From assembly GCA_963727755.1 (NCBI GenBank), contig CAVSHN010000018.1, positions 102,712 through 166,711 on the forward strand: a DNA stretch of 64,000 nt, in the 5' to 3' direction. Under the pieces are notes generated by a model, which worked only from the letters and a program-made list of their open reading frames with translations, did no database searches and was not told where the DNA came from. Of this stretch, positions 47,877 through 56,636 are shown one piece after another (position 1 is the first letter of the stretch; the number at the start of each line of letters is the position of its first letter). Made by a program: the position numbers and the translations under genes. This stretch comes from DASYAN01 sp963727755. GTDB taxonomy: Bacteria > Chloroflexota > Ktedonobacteria > Ktedonobacterales > Ktedonobacteraceae.

Positions 47877-49064
47877 ATGGTGTTGGCGAGTCCACTTCAA
47901 ACTCAATCACTCTCTGATTTTCTGTTGCTGCTATTTGGAGGAATGACAGCATTCCTTCTCTCTTATGTATTAATGTTTGGGGTACTATCTATTTGTCGCA
48001 AGATGAACTTGATGCGCCCGGCTGAACCGGGAAGAGAGCAAGATACTAGGGCTCGTCTAGGTGGAGTAGCGATCTATCTTGCTTTTGTCATTGCCTCTTT
48101 GATCTATTATGTACATAATCCTGCCTTATACGTTAGTTATAATCCATACCATGATGAAGCAACTATGTATTGGTTGTTCTTGGTTGCGTCAGCTCTGATT
48201 GTTCTGGTCAATGCCTATGATGATGTGAGACCTTTGAAGCCACTGGCTAAGTTGCTGGCTCAGACAGTGGCTGTGATTATTATCATGGGTCCTTTCGTTG
48301 ATGGCCTGTTCCATGGAGTGCTGTTATTTGGTTTTAGCAATCCTTTTCAGGCTTCGGCATACAATTCTGTTTTGCCCGCGTATGAGCGATCGATTGTCAC
48401 GATTTTTATTAATCGTCCTGAGATAAGTTGGCTGGTCATACCTGCTGTTCTCTTTACTTGGTTCTGGATGGTGGGTATGATGAATACGGTGAACTGGATT
48501 GATGGCTCCGATGGACTTGCCGGGGGGGTGGTGGCGATTACAGGAGTGTTTATCGCCATTCTTAGCTGGTGTATGGGCCAGGATACGATTGCAATTCTCT
48601 CGGCAATCTTTACGGGGGCTGTGCTTGGTTTCCTGCCGCATAATTGGAATCCGGCGAAGGTTTTGATGGGTGATAGTGGTGCAAATTTTCTGGGTCTGGG
48701 GCTAGCGGTACTCTCAATTATTGGGGGGGCGAAGGTAGCTTTAGCACTGATGGTCATGGGACTGCCAATTGTGAATATTGCAGTCGTGATTATTAATCGT
48801 CTCAGGCATGGTCAGCGTCCCTGGCATTATGATTCGTCGCATTTGCACGATCGTTTGCGTATTGCAGGTTTCAGTCCCAAGCAGATCTGCTATGTTTTCT
48901 ACAGCTTGACGACAATTTTTGGTATTCTTGCCCTCAATCTCTTCCATTTCTACAAGCTGATCGGCATTGCTTTGGTAGTGTTGACGATGGCCGCTCTGAT
49001 TATTTGGATCGACCGTCGGCAGCAGAAGCGCAATCCGCCAGTGGTCCATGCCCATTTGCCATGA
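47877..49064 (+). CDS. UDP-GlcNAc:undecaprenyl-phosphate GlcNAc-1-phosphate transferase family (WecA/TagO)
   Basis: The protein has 395 residues, with AAAGG nine bases before the ATG. It has about ten membrane helices and the polyprenyl-phosphate transferase motifs LGGVAIYLAF, NAYDDVRPLKPLAKLL, NTVNWIDGSDGLAGG, LMGDSGANFLGL and the His-rich loop SSHLHDRL. This family attaches a sugar-1-phosphate to undecaprenyl phosphate, the first step of cell-wall polymer or O-unit synthesis. The HLHDR loop and absence of MraY-specific context favour WecA/TagO over MraY. Confidence 0.85.
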   Translation: MVLASPLQTQSLSDFLLLLFGGMTAFLLSYVLMFGVLSICRKMNLMRPAEPGREQDTRARLGGVAIYLAFVIASLIYYVHNPALYVSYNPYHDEATMYWLFLVASALIVLVNAYDDVRPLKPLAKLLAQTVAVIIIMGPFVDGLFHGVLLFGFSNPFQASAYNSVLPAYERSIVTIFINRPEISWLVIPAVLFTWFWMVGMMNTVNWIDGSDGLAGGVVAITGVFIAILSWCMGQDTIAILSAIFTGAVLGFLPHNWNPAKVLMGDSGANFLGLGLAVLSIIGGAKVALALMVMGLPIVNIAVVIINRLRHGQRPWHYDSSHLHDRLRIAGFSPKQICYVFYSLTTIFGILALNLFHFYKLIGIALVVLTMAALIIWIDRRQQKRNPPVVHAHLP

Positions 49065-49090
49065 CTCGGACAAAGAAGCCCGGTCGTTTT

Positions 49091-49348
49091 TCACAGTTTG
49101 TTATAGTCCTCATGGCTACCAATCCAGAACCATCGTATTACATCATCCTCCATGATGCCAACAGCGCGATAGTCCAGCCCAATGCGCACGGAGTAAAGAG
49201 GACGCTTTGGATCAATTCGCTTAAAACAAAGCCCTGGATAGCCAGGATTGCGCTTAAACACTTCATAGTCAGCAGTCGCTTGTTTTTGGATATGAGCGGG
49301 AAGCCGGGCGAAGAGCTTCTTAAAGGCTTTCGTTCGGATACTCCTCAT
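49091..49348 (-). CDS. RelE/ParE-superfamily toxin
   Basis: The protein has 85 residues: an N-terminal helical pair (AFKKLFARLPAHIQKQATAD) followed by the beta-sheet core YSVRIGLDYRAVGIMEDD and IRWFWIGSHEDYNKL, typical of RelE/ParE/HigB-like toxins. The Arg residues and the final WIGSHEDY fit the active-site strand. The ATG overlaps the antitoxin stop by four bases, the usual arrangement of a type II pair. RelE-type toxins cleave mRNA on the ribosome and ParE-type toxins poison gyrase; sequence alone does not decide. Confidence 0.75.
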   Translation of the reverse strand: MRSIRTKAFKKLFARLPAHIQKQATADYEVFKRNPGYPGLCFKRIDPKRPLYSVRIGLDYRAVGIMEDDVIRWFWIGSHEDYNKL

Positions 49349-49551
49349 TCCCCAAAACCTCCGTCTTCCACCTCATCATTCATTGCCTCCTGGGCAAGCT
49401 CCCACAGACGATTTTGTACACGCGGTTTACGTACGATCTCGTCCCACTCTCGGTCGCTCAGATCATAAAGTATGCGATCTGCAATAACAGTCTGCTCACC
49501 ATCGGGGAGCTTCTTAATAGCTTCAATGGCCCGTTGCAATTGCTTGTTCAT
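49345..49551 (-). CDS. Antitoxin of the RelE/ParE-type pair
   Basis: The protein has 68 residues, rich in charged helices (LQRAIEAIKKLPDGEQTVIA, then DLSDREWDEIVRKPRVQNRL). AAAGGTATTTCTT precedes the ATG. It lies directly before the toxin gene with a four-base overlap. No DNA-binding fold can be named with certainty. Confidence 0.7.
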   Translation of the reverse strand: MNKQLQRAIEAIKKLPDGEQTVIADRILYDLSDREWDEIVRKPRVQNRLWELAQEAMNDEVEDGGFGE

Positions 49552-49649
49552 AAGAAATACCTTTCTCGTATTGGAATTAAAACAATATTATTATAGCACT
49601 GATGACACTTCTCTCCTAGGGAGACAGACGTCTGGGGTAGTGTACTCTT

Positions 49650-52600
49650 TTAACTTACTACAAGCGGATTTGTGTGCTGTGCACTTTCAAACTTCAACTC
49701 CTCTGTAAACAAGCGTTTGAGGAAGTGTCCAGTATAGGATTGCTCGTTTTCGGCCACTTCTTCAGGTGTTCCCTGAGCGATAATGTAGCCTCCTGCATCG
49801 CCTCCTTCGGGACCCAAGTCGATAATCCAGTCGGCACTTTTGATCACGTCTAGATTGTGTTCGATGACTACGACCGTGTTTCCAGTGTCAACTAATCGTT
49901 GGAGGACATGTAGTAGGCGTGCAACATCTGCGAAGTGCAGACCTGTTGTGGGTTCGTCTAGGATGTAGAGTGTGCGGCCTGTTGCTCGGCGTGATAGTTC
50001 GGTGGCTAGTTTGACACGCTGAGCTTCTCCTCCTGAGAGGGTCGTGGCAGGTTGTCCCAGGCGCATGTAGCTCAGTCCTACGTCATAGAGCGTCTTCATC
50101 TTGTTTTGGATGGAGGGGATGTTGGCAAAAAAGCTCAGGGCCTCTTCAACGGTCATGTCCAAGACGTCGGCGATACTTTTGCCTTTGTAGTGGATCTCTA
50201 GGGCCTCGCGATTGTAGCGTTTTCCATGGCAGACTTCACAAAGCACATAGACATCGGGCAGGAAGTTCATCTCAATTCTGACGATGCCCTCACCTTTACA
50301 TGACTCGCAGCGTCCACCTTTGACGTTGAAGGAGAAACGACCCGGCTGGTAGCCACGCATGCGAGCCTCTGGCACTTGGGCGAACAGTTCGCGGATACCT
50401 GTAAAGGCGTTGGTGTATGTGGCTGGGTTAGAGCGTGGAGTGCGCCCGATGGGAGATTGGTCAATGTCAATCACTTTGTCTAGGTGGTAGATCCCTTCGA
50501 TTGTGTCATGCTTGCCAGCATGACTGTGAGCACGAAAGAAGAACTGTGATAGTTTCTGGTAAAGAATGTCTGTAATCAGCGTGCTTTTGCCAGAGCCAGA
50601 GACACCTGTAACGGCGACAAAATTTCCTAGCGGAATCTTAACGTCGATGTTTTTGAGATTATTTTCATGTGCGCCTTTGATGATGAGTGAGTTGCCGTTG
50701 CCTGCACGTCGCTCCATAGGTACCTCAATGCGTTTGCGGCGTGCGAGATAGTCGCCTGTTAAGGAATTGGAGTTAGCTAGGATCTCCTCGTATGAACCTG
50801 CTGCGACTACTTGTCCTCCATGTTCGCCAGCGCCAGGGCCGATGTCGATGATATAGTCAGCTGCACGCATTGTGTCTTCGTCGTGTTCGACAACTAGGAG
50901 GGTATTCCCCAAATCTCGTAAGCGGATTAATGTGTTGATAAGGCGCTGGTTGTCACGTTGGTGCAAGCCGATGCTGGGCTCGTCAAGAATATATAATACA
51001 CCCATGAGGCCCGAGCCAATCTGGGTTGCTAGACGGATACGTTGCGCTTCTCCTCCAGAGAGGCTGGCCGCTGCTCGGTCCAGCGTTAGGTAATCTAGGC
51101 CGACATCGATGAGGAATTGTAGACGGGCACGAATTTCTTTGAGCACTTGGCGAGCTATGATGCGTTCACGTGTACTTAATGTGCTGAGAACTAGAGGTTC
51201 ATCAGAAGAGATGCGGGCGATTGAGTGATCTAACCAGGAACCGTTTTGGCTGCTGTCCTTTTGATTTGCTCCATCATCCACTGCAATTTTTGGGACCAAA
51301 ACATTTTTTGCTTCTTCGGCTTCGAGATCATTAAAAAAGCGATATGCTTTAGCGATGGCTAATTGAGTGACCTGTACAATGTTACGTCCTCCAACGGTAA
51401 CTGCCAGGGCCTCGGGTTTGAGGCGTGCCCCACGGCAATCTGGGCAGAGGCGTGCAGACATGTAGGTTTCGATCTCTTCGCGCATGCTCTCGCTTTCCGT
51501 CTGTTTATAACGCCGATCCAGATTGGTAATCACTCCCTCGAAATTGACCGTGTAGCTGCGTGTATTGCCGTACTGAGGTGTGTAACGAATGGTTAGCGGC
51601 TCGTCTGTCCCGTAGAGAATACGTTGGCGATTGTCCTCACTGAGCAGGTTCCAGGGTGTGTTTAAATCGAAATGGTAGTGTGTTGCCATGGCTTCTAGGA
51701 TGGCACAGTGCCACTGGCTGCCATTGATCATTTTACTCCATGGCGCAATTGCACCTTGCAGGATGCTCAATTTTGGATTAGTGACTACCAACCTAGCGTC
51801 TATCTCTTGCTGCATGCCAAGGCCTGTACAGGTGGGGCATGCTCCGTGTGGACTGTTGAAACTGAATGTGCGTGGTGCGATTTCTGGTAGGCTAATTCCA
51901 CAATAGACGCAAGCGGCCTTCTCAGAGAAGAGAATCTCTTCGCCATCAATGATCGAGACGAGGACAATTCCATTTCCTAGTTTGAGTGTGGTCTCTAGCG
52001 AATCGCTCAGGCGCTGACGAAATGCTGGATCAATGTTTTCTTGTAGCCATGTTTGCTGAGGGAGTTCAGTTGTCCCATCTGTATATGTAGTGCCTTCCTG
52101 AGCCGCGTTGATGTCGTAGAGCGCAGGATGTTCTGCTACCTGCTTGAGTGGTGAGTGCTGGAGGCTTGCTTGTATGTCTCGTGCTTTGGCGTTCTCGTTT
52201 TGTGTCTGCGGTTTGCTTTTGCGAATGATGAGGCGATCGACGACGACTTCAATGGTGTGTTTCTTCTGCTTGTCTAGCTCGATCTCTTCACTTAAGTCCT
52301 GAATTGTGCTGTCCACACGAACACGGACATAGCCTGAACGGCGCATCTCTTCAAAGATATTTTTGTATTCACCTTTGCGCCCCTGTACAAGTGGTGCCAG
52401 TAGGAGAATGCGCGAATTCTCGGGTAGGCTAAGCACGGCATCGACGATTTGTTGCAAGGTTTGCTGGCTTACCTCGCGTCCACATTTGGGACAGTGTTGG
52501 TGACCCACACGAGCGTAGAGCAGACGTAGATAGTCATAGATCTCGGTGACGGTGCCTACGGTCGAACGAGGGTTGTGAGTGGCTCCCTTTTGGTCTATGG

Positions 52601-52856
52601 AGATAGCTGGAGAGAGCCCATCAATGTGTTCTACGTCCGGCTTATCCATCTTGTCGAGGAATTGGCGGGCATAGGCGGAGAGGGATTCGACATAGCGACG
52701 TTGACCTTCGGCGAATATGGTGTCGAAGGCTAAGCTACTTTTACCAGAGCCCGAGAGGCCAGTGATGACCACTAGCTTATCGCGTGGGATGGTCACATCG
52801 ATATTTTTTAGGTTGTGCTCACGAGCACCACGAATGACGATTTTATCTTGGGGCAT
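49650..52856 (-). CDS. uvrA: Excinuclease ABC subunit A
   Basis: The protein has 1068 residues and is intact. It is the damage-sensing ATPase of nucleotide excision repair. It has two ABC modules with Walker A GLSGSGKSSLAF and GVSGSGKSTL, signatures LSGGEAQRIRLATQIGSG and LSGGEAQRVKLA, and Walker B LYILDEPSIGL and LYILDEPTTGL. Zinc modules are CPKCG (first), CVYCG...CPTC (second) and CESCKGEG...CEVCHGKR (third). It is about 100 residues longer than the usual UvrA because of an insert between about 215 and 290 (KPQTQNENAKARDI). It starts nine bases after the antitoxin stop. Confidence 0.95.
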   Translation of the reverse strand: MPQDKIVIRGAREHNLKNIDVTIPRDKLVVITGLSGSGKSSLAFDTIFAEGQRRYVESLSAYARQFLDKMDKPDVEHIDGLSPAISIDQKGATHNPRSTVGTVTEIYDYLRLLYARVGHQHCPKCGREVSQQTLQQIVDAVLSLPENSRILLLAPLVQGRKGEYKNIFEEMRRSGYVRVRVDSTIQDLSEEIELDKQKKHTIEVVVDRLIIRKSKPQTQNENAKARDIQASLQHSPLKQVAEHPALYDINAAQEGTTYTDGTTELPQQTWLQENIDPAFRQRLSDSLETTLKLGNGIVLVSIIDGEEILFSEKAACVYCGISLPEIAPRTFSFNSPHGACPTCTGLGMQQEIDARLVVTNPKLSILQGAIAPWSKMINGSQWHCAILEAMATHYHFDLNTPWNLLSEDNRQRILYGTDEPLTIRYTPQYGNTRSYTVNFEGVITNLDRRYKQTESESMREEIETYMSARLCPDCRGARLKPEALAVTVGGRNIVQVTQLAIAKAYRFFNDLEAEEAKNVLVPKIAVDDGANQKDSSQNGSWLDHSIARISSDEPLVLSTLSTRERIIARQVLKEIRARLQFLIDVGLDYLTLDRAAASLSGGEAQRIRLATQIGSGLMGVLYILDEPSIGLHQRDNQRLINTLIRLRDLGNTLLVVEHDEDTMRAADYIIDIGPGAGEHGGQVVAAGSYEEILANSNSLTGDYLARRKRIEVPMERRAGNGNSLIIKGAHENNLKNIDVKIPLGNFVAVTGVSGSGKSTLITDILYQKLSQFFFRAHSHAGKHDTIEGIYHLDKVIDIDQSPIGRTPRSNPATYTNAFTGIRELFAQVPEARMRGYQPGRFSFNVKGGRCESCKGEGIVRIEMNFLPDVYVLCEVCHGKRYNREALEIHYKGKSIADVLDMTVEEALSFFANIPSIQNKMKTLYDVGLSYMRLGQPATTLSGGEAQRVKLATELSRRATGRTLYILDEPTTGLHFADVARLLHVLQRLVDTGNTVVVIEHNLDVIKSADWIIDLGPEGGDAGGYIIAQGTPEEVAENEQSYTGHFLKRLFTEELKFESAQHTNPLVVS

Positions 52857-52999
52857 GCTATTAAGCTAACCAACATATTGAATAAATGCTTCTGTTGGAC
52901 CTTTCTTTGCTTCCTCCGTCACAATAGAGAGCAAACGGTCTGTGACATCTTCGTCCGTGTAGAAATTCTCCGCATGTTTGACATACGTCAGCAGGAACC

Positions 53000-53130
53000 T
53001 GTGTGACACTCTCGACCCCCTAGAAGGGGGTGAGCTTCGATCGCACTTCAACGGTGTGGCCTGCCCCCGTAGGGACCTGCTCCAGGAGCAGTGGTTGATC
53101 CATTGACTGCGATAGACAACAAGCATCAGG
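53000..53130 (-). ncRNA. Candidate omega-RNA region at the right end of the tnpB element
   Basis: TnpB guide RNAs overlap the 3' end of tnpB and extend past the right end. This stretch holds the strong hairpin ACCCCC-TTCTA-GGGGGT and an upstream GC-rich inverted segment. Its position is inferred from family knowledge, and its ends are approximate. Confidence 0.35.
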
Positions 53131-54309
53131 TGATGCCAGGGGCGTGTCTGCCCTACTACTACTCCTGGAAAGTCCAGGGCGTAGATACGTGACGGAACGA
53201 GGAAACGACACTTGCTCATCAAAAGCGATTGGATGCATATTGACGCTACCGACAATGTCCCTGTGGCCAGTGAAGCCACATTTGCGGCATGCCCAATTTC
53301 TGCCCTTGGGCTTGTGTTTGTGCTTGCATACCGGACACTGGCTACTTGTGCCTCGTTCGGAGCCAGTGAAGCACTTGATGCAAGCCTGTGCGGATTTATG
53401 TGTGAGGTAATCGATGTCCTTGCCATATTCCCACAAGGACATCCGTTGATTATGATGACGCCCACAATCTTGGTTACGTACGCCATGGGGATTGCCGATG
53501 AAGAGAAAGCCCACATGGTGCTCTTGGCAAAAGTTGATCACTTTGCGCGTGGCTTTGTGGCGCAGATCACGGAGGCGACGTTCGGCTCTTCTACACTGCT
53601 TGTTCTTGGCCCATTGCAGCCGTCTCCAACGTCGCGAGCACTTTTTGCAGCGAGACTGTCGCTTTCCAAGCTTGCCAAGCATCTTGGTTCGCTGTCGTTT
53701 GAGCGAGCGGATGCCGCGTCCTGTGACGATCATCGCCTTACCTGTGTTGGTCGAGACTGCTGCCAAGTGGATTTCACCCAGATCGACAGTTGCATGAACC
53801 GTTCCAGGTGCCTCTTCAGCTTGTGGTATCTCAACACAGGCATGCAGTTCAAAACCATGATTCCAAACGAGGCTACATGCACCGCTGTTCTCAGGAAGCT
53901 CAATCGGCAAGACGATGGACTCTCGTCCCTTTCCCATTGGCAGAACAACACGTCCATTTTCACGACTTACAGCCTGAGCAGGCCATTTGACCGGATAGAA
54001 GCGTTTTTCGCGCCATGGATAGTTCATTCGCATCTCTGGATGGGTTTGACGGAGCTTGCGTGTGGTGTCAATATTGGCAAGGAAAGCATGCACCACCATC
54101 TGTACCGATTGACTGTGCAAGGCAAATCGTCCACCTTTGGTCGCCTTTTGCAACTCACTGCGCCCAGGCCACGGAAGATGCTCTCTACGTGCTTGTTTGT
54201 GCGTTTCAACACAAAAGTTCCAGACTTTCGCCGCTTCCATCTGCGCATCTCGTAGGGCCTCAAACAACTTTTTGTTTGGCTGCAAGCGGTAGATGTGGAC
54301 TGTTTCCAT
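53020..54309 (-). CDS. tnpB: TnpB-family RNA-guided nuclease
   Basis: The start METVHIYRLQPNK at 54309 follows AGGAGG; a longer frame to 54348 lacks one. The 429-residue protein has the helical N-terminal domain, RuvC-I Asp in ATVDLGEIHLAAVS, a zinc ribbon CPVC...CRKC near KPKGRNWACRKCGF, and RuvC-III Asp in HRDIVGSVNM. In place of the usual RuvC-II Glu (VxxEDL), FLFIGNPHGVR is seen; a Glu in GSERGTSSQCPVC may take over, as in TnpB groups with a relocated residue. The frame is intact, so it could be active. Confidence 0.85.
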   Translation of the reverse strand: METVHIYRLQPNKKLFEALRDAQMEAAKVWNFCVETHKQARREHLPWPGRSELQKATKGGRFALHSQSVQMVVHAFLANIDTTRKLRQTHPEMRMNYPWREKRFYPVKWPAQAVSRENGRVVLPMGKGRESIVLPIELPENSGACSLVWNHGFELHACVEIPQAEEAPGTVHATVDLGEIHLAAVSTNTGKAMIVTGRGIRSLKRQRTKMLGKLGKRQSRCKKCSRRWRRLQWAKNKQCRRAERRLRDLRHKATRKVINFCQEHHVGFLFIGNPHGVRNQDCGRHHNQRMSLWEYGKDIDYLTHKSAQACIKCFTGSERGTSSQCPVCKHKHKPKGRNWACRKCGFTGHRDIVGSVNMHPIAFDEQVSFPRSVTYLRPGLSRSSSRADTPLASPDACCLSQSMDQPLLLEQVPTGAGHTVEVRSKLTPF

Positions 54310-54553
54310 GTGAACCTCCTTTCTATTTTTATTTCCTACTCTAGGCAACGAAGCATATTTGAATAAGTAACATTATCGTATGACAATTTAGGGGATGAAA
54401 TTCGGAAATATGGCCACGAAGCGTATGCTGACAGGCAACGCTTTCATCCCTACCCCAGATATCGGGGTGGGACTTCCCGCATCGCTTTCGTTAAAGACGA
54501 TAATCGTGGAACCCTTCTCAAGAGTAATTGTGGCAGTTCCTGGCTCAGTTTCT

Positions 54554-54829
54554 CTAACCCCGCAAATTACGCATTTCATCCTTTTTTTCCTTTGCATAAA
54601 CTGTAATCACAACTTTTACCTTATCGGCGTGATTTACTGCGACGACAACAAAGAGCCAACGCGATCCGACTTGACAAGAAATTTCTTCCTTTGGAAAAGG
54701 AGTAGCGTCTTCAATTTTCTTCATCAGCACGCCGCGCGAAAGTGCGTAAGTAATTTCTTGCTTGCTGACGTCTCGCTCAAGCATACGCAGCCTTGCAAGG
54801 GCAGAGTACTTTATGTGATATTCATTCAC
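54554..54829 (-). CDS. DUF4258-family toxin (MqsR-like)
   Basis: The protein has 91 residues: YHIKYSALARLRMLERDVSK, then ITYALSRGVLMKKIEDATPF, then RWLFVVVAVNHADKVKVVITVYA. This order of helix pair and beta strands is typical of DUF4258 proteins, which pair with YgiT/MqsA-type zinc-finger antitoxins and are thought to be RNases of the RelE/MqsR kind. The antitoxin gene overlaps its 3' end but has been split by a tnpB element. The toxin frame is intact, which would need another source of neutralisation or an inactive toxin. Confidence 0.75.
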   Translation of the reverse strand: MNEYHIKYSALARLRMLERDVSKQEITYALSRGVLMKKIEDATPFPKEEISCQVGSRWLFVVVAVNHADKVKVVITVYAKEKKDEMRNLRG

Positions 54830-55191
54830 TGCGGTATCATATCATAGATCCGCTAGGATGGTCAAACTCCGTAGACAGGCGGATAGAAGACGAATTGGCA
54901 ATGTTGCAACAATGGGTTGTTCTGTAACGTATACTGGTAGGCATACGTCCGGACTCTCTATCAAGCAAATATACTGAAGGATTGTGCAAGGTGACATGGG
55001 TAGATAAGATCATCGTTTGGGGGCCTTGGGAATTGACCTGACAGGTTAAATTGCTTTGTCTGCAATAGTTAGCGCTTCGTGATACACTACAATTGGATAG
55101 ATCAAAAGTCCTGTCAAGGCTTGCCAGTTATCAAGGCTTTTTGATACGATTTGATTTAAGTTGGCACACGTAATAGGGAGACATTGTAAAA
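54830..55191. other. Intergenic region between divergent toxin and signal peptidase genes
   Basis: No gene was recognised. GGCTTGCCAGTTATC followed by GGCTTTTTGATACG, just before the peptidase gene, is a short repeated block that may belong to its promoter. Confidence 0.35.
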
Positions 55192-55770
55192 GTGGAACAG
55201 AATTTTGAGAAGCGCTATCGCTTCGTCCGGGAAATTATGGAGACGATAGTCCTGACGGTGCTCATGTTTGTGATTATTAATCTGGCTGTGCAGAACTATG
55301 ATATCCAAGGTCCGAGCATGGAGCCAACCTTACATAACCAGGAACGTATCATGGTGGATAAGGTATCCTACTTGTTTCATCCACCGAGTCGTGGTGACAT
55401 AATAGTTTTTATTGCTCCTAATGATCCTGCACTCAATTATGTTAAGCGTATCATTGCTATTCCAGGTGATGTCATCTCAATAGATGGCACAACAGTCAAA
55501 GTGGATGGTGTCACGTTACAGGAACCTTATGTTGATCCCGAGCGTCAGGGTAATCCCTATGAACCGATTGACAATCGTGTTTTACCGTCAAACGAGTATT
55601 TCGTGATGGGAGATGATCGTGTCAATAGTTCGGATTCACGCGATTGGGGCTTCGTGCCACGTGGGAATATTATTGGGCGGGCAGCTCTTATTTATTGGCC
55701 TCTAGGAGAGGACAATAGTGGCTTAGTGCATAATTATTCCTCTGTTTTTGCCAAGGTTCATCCGTCCTAG
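55192..55770 (+). CDS. lepB: Type I signal peptidase, copy 1
   Basis: The protein has 192 residues from GTG 55192, supported by alignment with copy 2, which starts at an ATG in the same place. One N-terminal membrane helix (VLTVLMFVIINLAVQN) is followed by box B SMEPTL with the catalytic Ser, box D YVKRIIAIPGD with the general-base Lys, and GDDRVNSSDSRDWGFV (box E). It cleaves signal peptides from exported proteins on the outer face of the membrane. Copy 2 follows 150 bases later, so it is a tandem duplication. Confidence 0.9.
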   Translation: MEQNFEKRYRFVREIMETIVLTVLMFVIINLAVQNYDIQGPSMEPTLHNQERIMVDKVSYLFHPPSRGDIIVFIAPNDPALNYVKRIIAIPGDVISIDGTTVKVDGVTLQEPYVDPERQGNPYEPIDNRVLPSNEYFVMGDDRVNSSDSRDWGFVPRGNIIGRAALIYWPLGEDNSGLVHNYSSVFAKVHPS

Positions 55771-55922
55771 GAAGGTCTGTTGGGAAGACAACTAGGAACT
55801 GTCCCTGTTTCCCTCTAGTGAAGTGTGAGTGTTACCCCTATACTGACTTTTGAGCAGTTTTGCAATCTGTCTTTTTAAAGATCGCTGTAAGTCGGCATGT
55901 GTATAGGGGGAGCATTTTTAAA

Positions 55923-56636
55923 ATGGAGCGCAATTTTAAGAAGTACTATCGCGTTATTCGGGAAATTGTGGAGACGATAGTCCTGACAGCTCTCATTTTT
56001 CTGGTTATTAATCTGGCTGTGCAGAATTATCGTGTGGATGGGATCAGTATGGAGCCGACCTTACACGATCAGGAACGTATCATGGTGGATAAGGTCTCTT
56101 ACTTGCTTCATGGACCTAGCCGTGGCGATGTGATAGTTTTTATTGCTCCACCCGATCCTTCAGCATATTATATCAAGCGTGTGATTGCTATTCCAGGTGA
56201 TGTCATCTCAGTAGATGACACAACAGTCAAAGTAGATGGTGTTACGTTACGTGAGCCTTATGTCAGTCCTAAGTTCCAGGGTAGTCCCTATGGCCCGATT
56301 GACAATCGTGTTGTGCCGCCAAACGACTATTTCGTGATGGGGGATGATCGCAGAAATAGTTCGGATTCCCGCGCTTGGGGCTTCGTGCCGCGTGCAAATA
56401 TTATGGGACGAGCTACCCTTGTTTACTGGCCTCTGGGCGAGGATAATACTGGTTTGTTACATAATTATTCCTTCGTTTTTGCTAATATTCGTCAGTTGCC
56501 TCTCTCACTGGCTTCATCCAGTCACAGCCAGTTATCCCCTGCCACAAATGCAATGTTTCTATGTATACCTCCCGCTTTACTGCTATTCTCTGCTCGGTAT
56601 TGCAAACGAAGATCTCGTCGTAAGTTCAGCTACTGA
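55923..56636 (+). CDS. lepB: Type I signal peptidase, copy 2, with C-terminal extension
   Basis: It starts at 55923 by alignment with copy 1 and a GGGGGAG upstream. All catalytic boxes are present (SMEPTL, YIKRVIAIPGD, GDDRRNSSDSRAWGFV). Past the point where copy 1 ends it continues for about 50 residues, with a hydrophobic stretch (NAMFLCIPPALLLF) and a basic tail (CKRRSRRKFSY). This could be a second membrane anchor or the result of a lost stop codon. It overlaps the convergent gene by seven bases. Confidence 0.85.
   Translation: MERNFKKYYRVIREIVETIVLTALIFLVINLAVQNYRVDGISMEPTLHDQERIMVDKVSYLLHGPSRGDVIVFIAPPDPSAYYIKRVIAIPGDVISVDDTTVKVDGVTLREPYVSPKFQGSPYGPIDNRVVPPNDYFVMGDDRRNSSDSRAWGFVPRANIMGRATLVYWPLGEDNTGLLHNYSFVFANIRQLPLSLASSSHSQLSPATNAMFLCIPPALLLFSARYCKRRSRRKFSY

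Larger units (their letters stand above)
53000..54489 (-). mobile_element. IS200/IS605-group element carrying only tnpB
   Basis: The boundaries are set by the split antitoxin gene to within a few bases. Left end (minus strand, near 54485-54430): hairpin ACCCC-GATATCT-GGGGT. Right end (near 53035-53010): hairpin ACCCCC-TTCTA-GGGGGT overlapping the tnpB stop. TTTAAC flanks the left end and could be the target motif. No tnpA is present and no target duplication is expected for this group. Confidence 0.8.
52866..54597 (-). pseudogene. MqsA/YgiT-type zinc-finger antitoxin, interrupted by a tnpB element
   Basis: The 5' part (54597 or 54579 to about 54490) reads MKCVICGVRETEPGTATITL...STIIVFN with the first CxxC. 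The 3' part resumes at about 52999 as VPADVCQTCGE with the second CxxC, then NFYTDEDVTDRLLSIVTEEA to the stop. A TTT in place of TT near 52970 adds a further one-base shift. Joined, the two halves give a standard antitoxin of about 80 residues. The upstream DUF4258 gene is its toxin partner. Confidence 0.75.

Noticed and set aside
52866..53516. 216-codon minus-strand ORF
   Set aside because: Most of it is tnpB in a wrong frame; only its last 35 residues are real, as the 3' end of the split antitoxin.
53212..54255. 347-codon plus-strand ORF opposite tnpB
   Set aside because: It is a long shadow frame of tnpB; the minus strand carries the RuvC and zinc-ribbon motifs.
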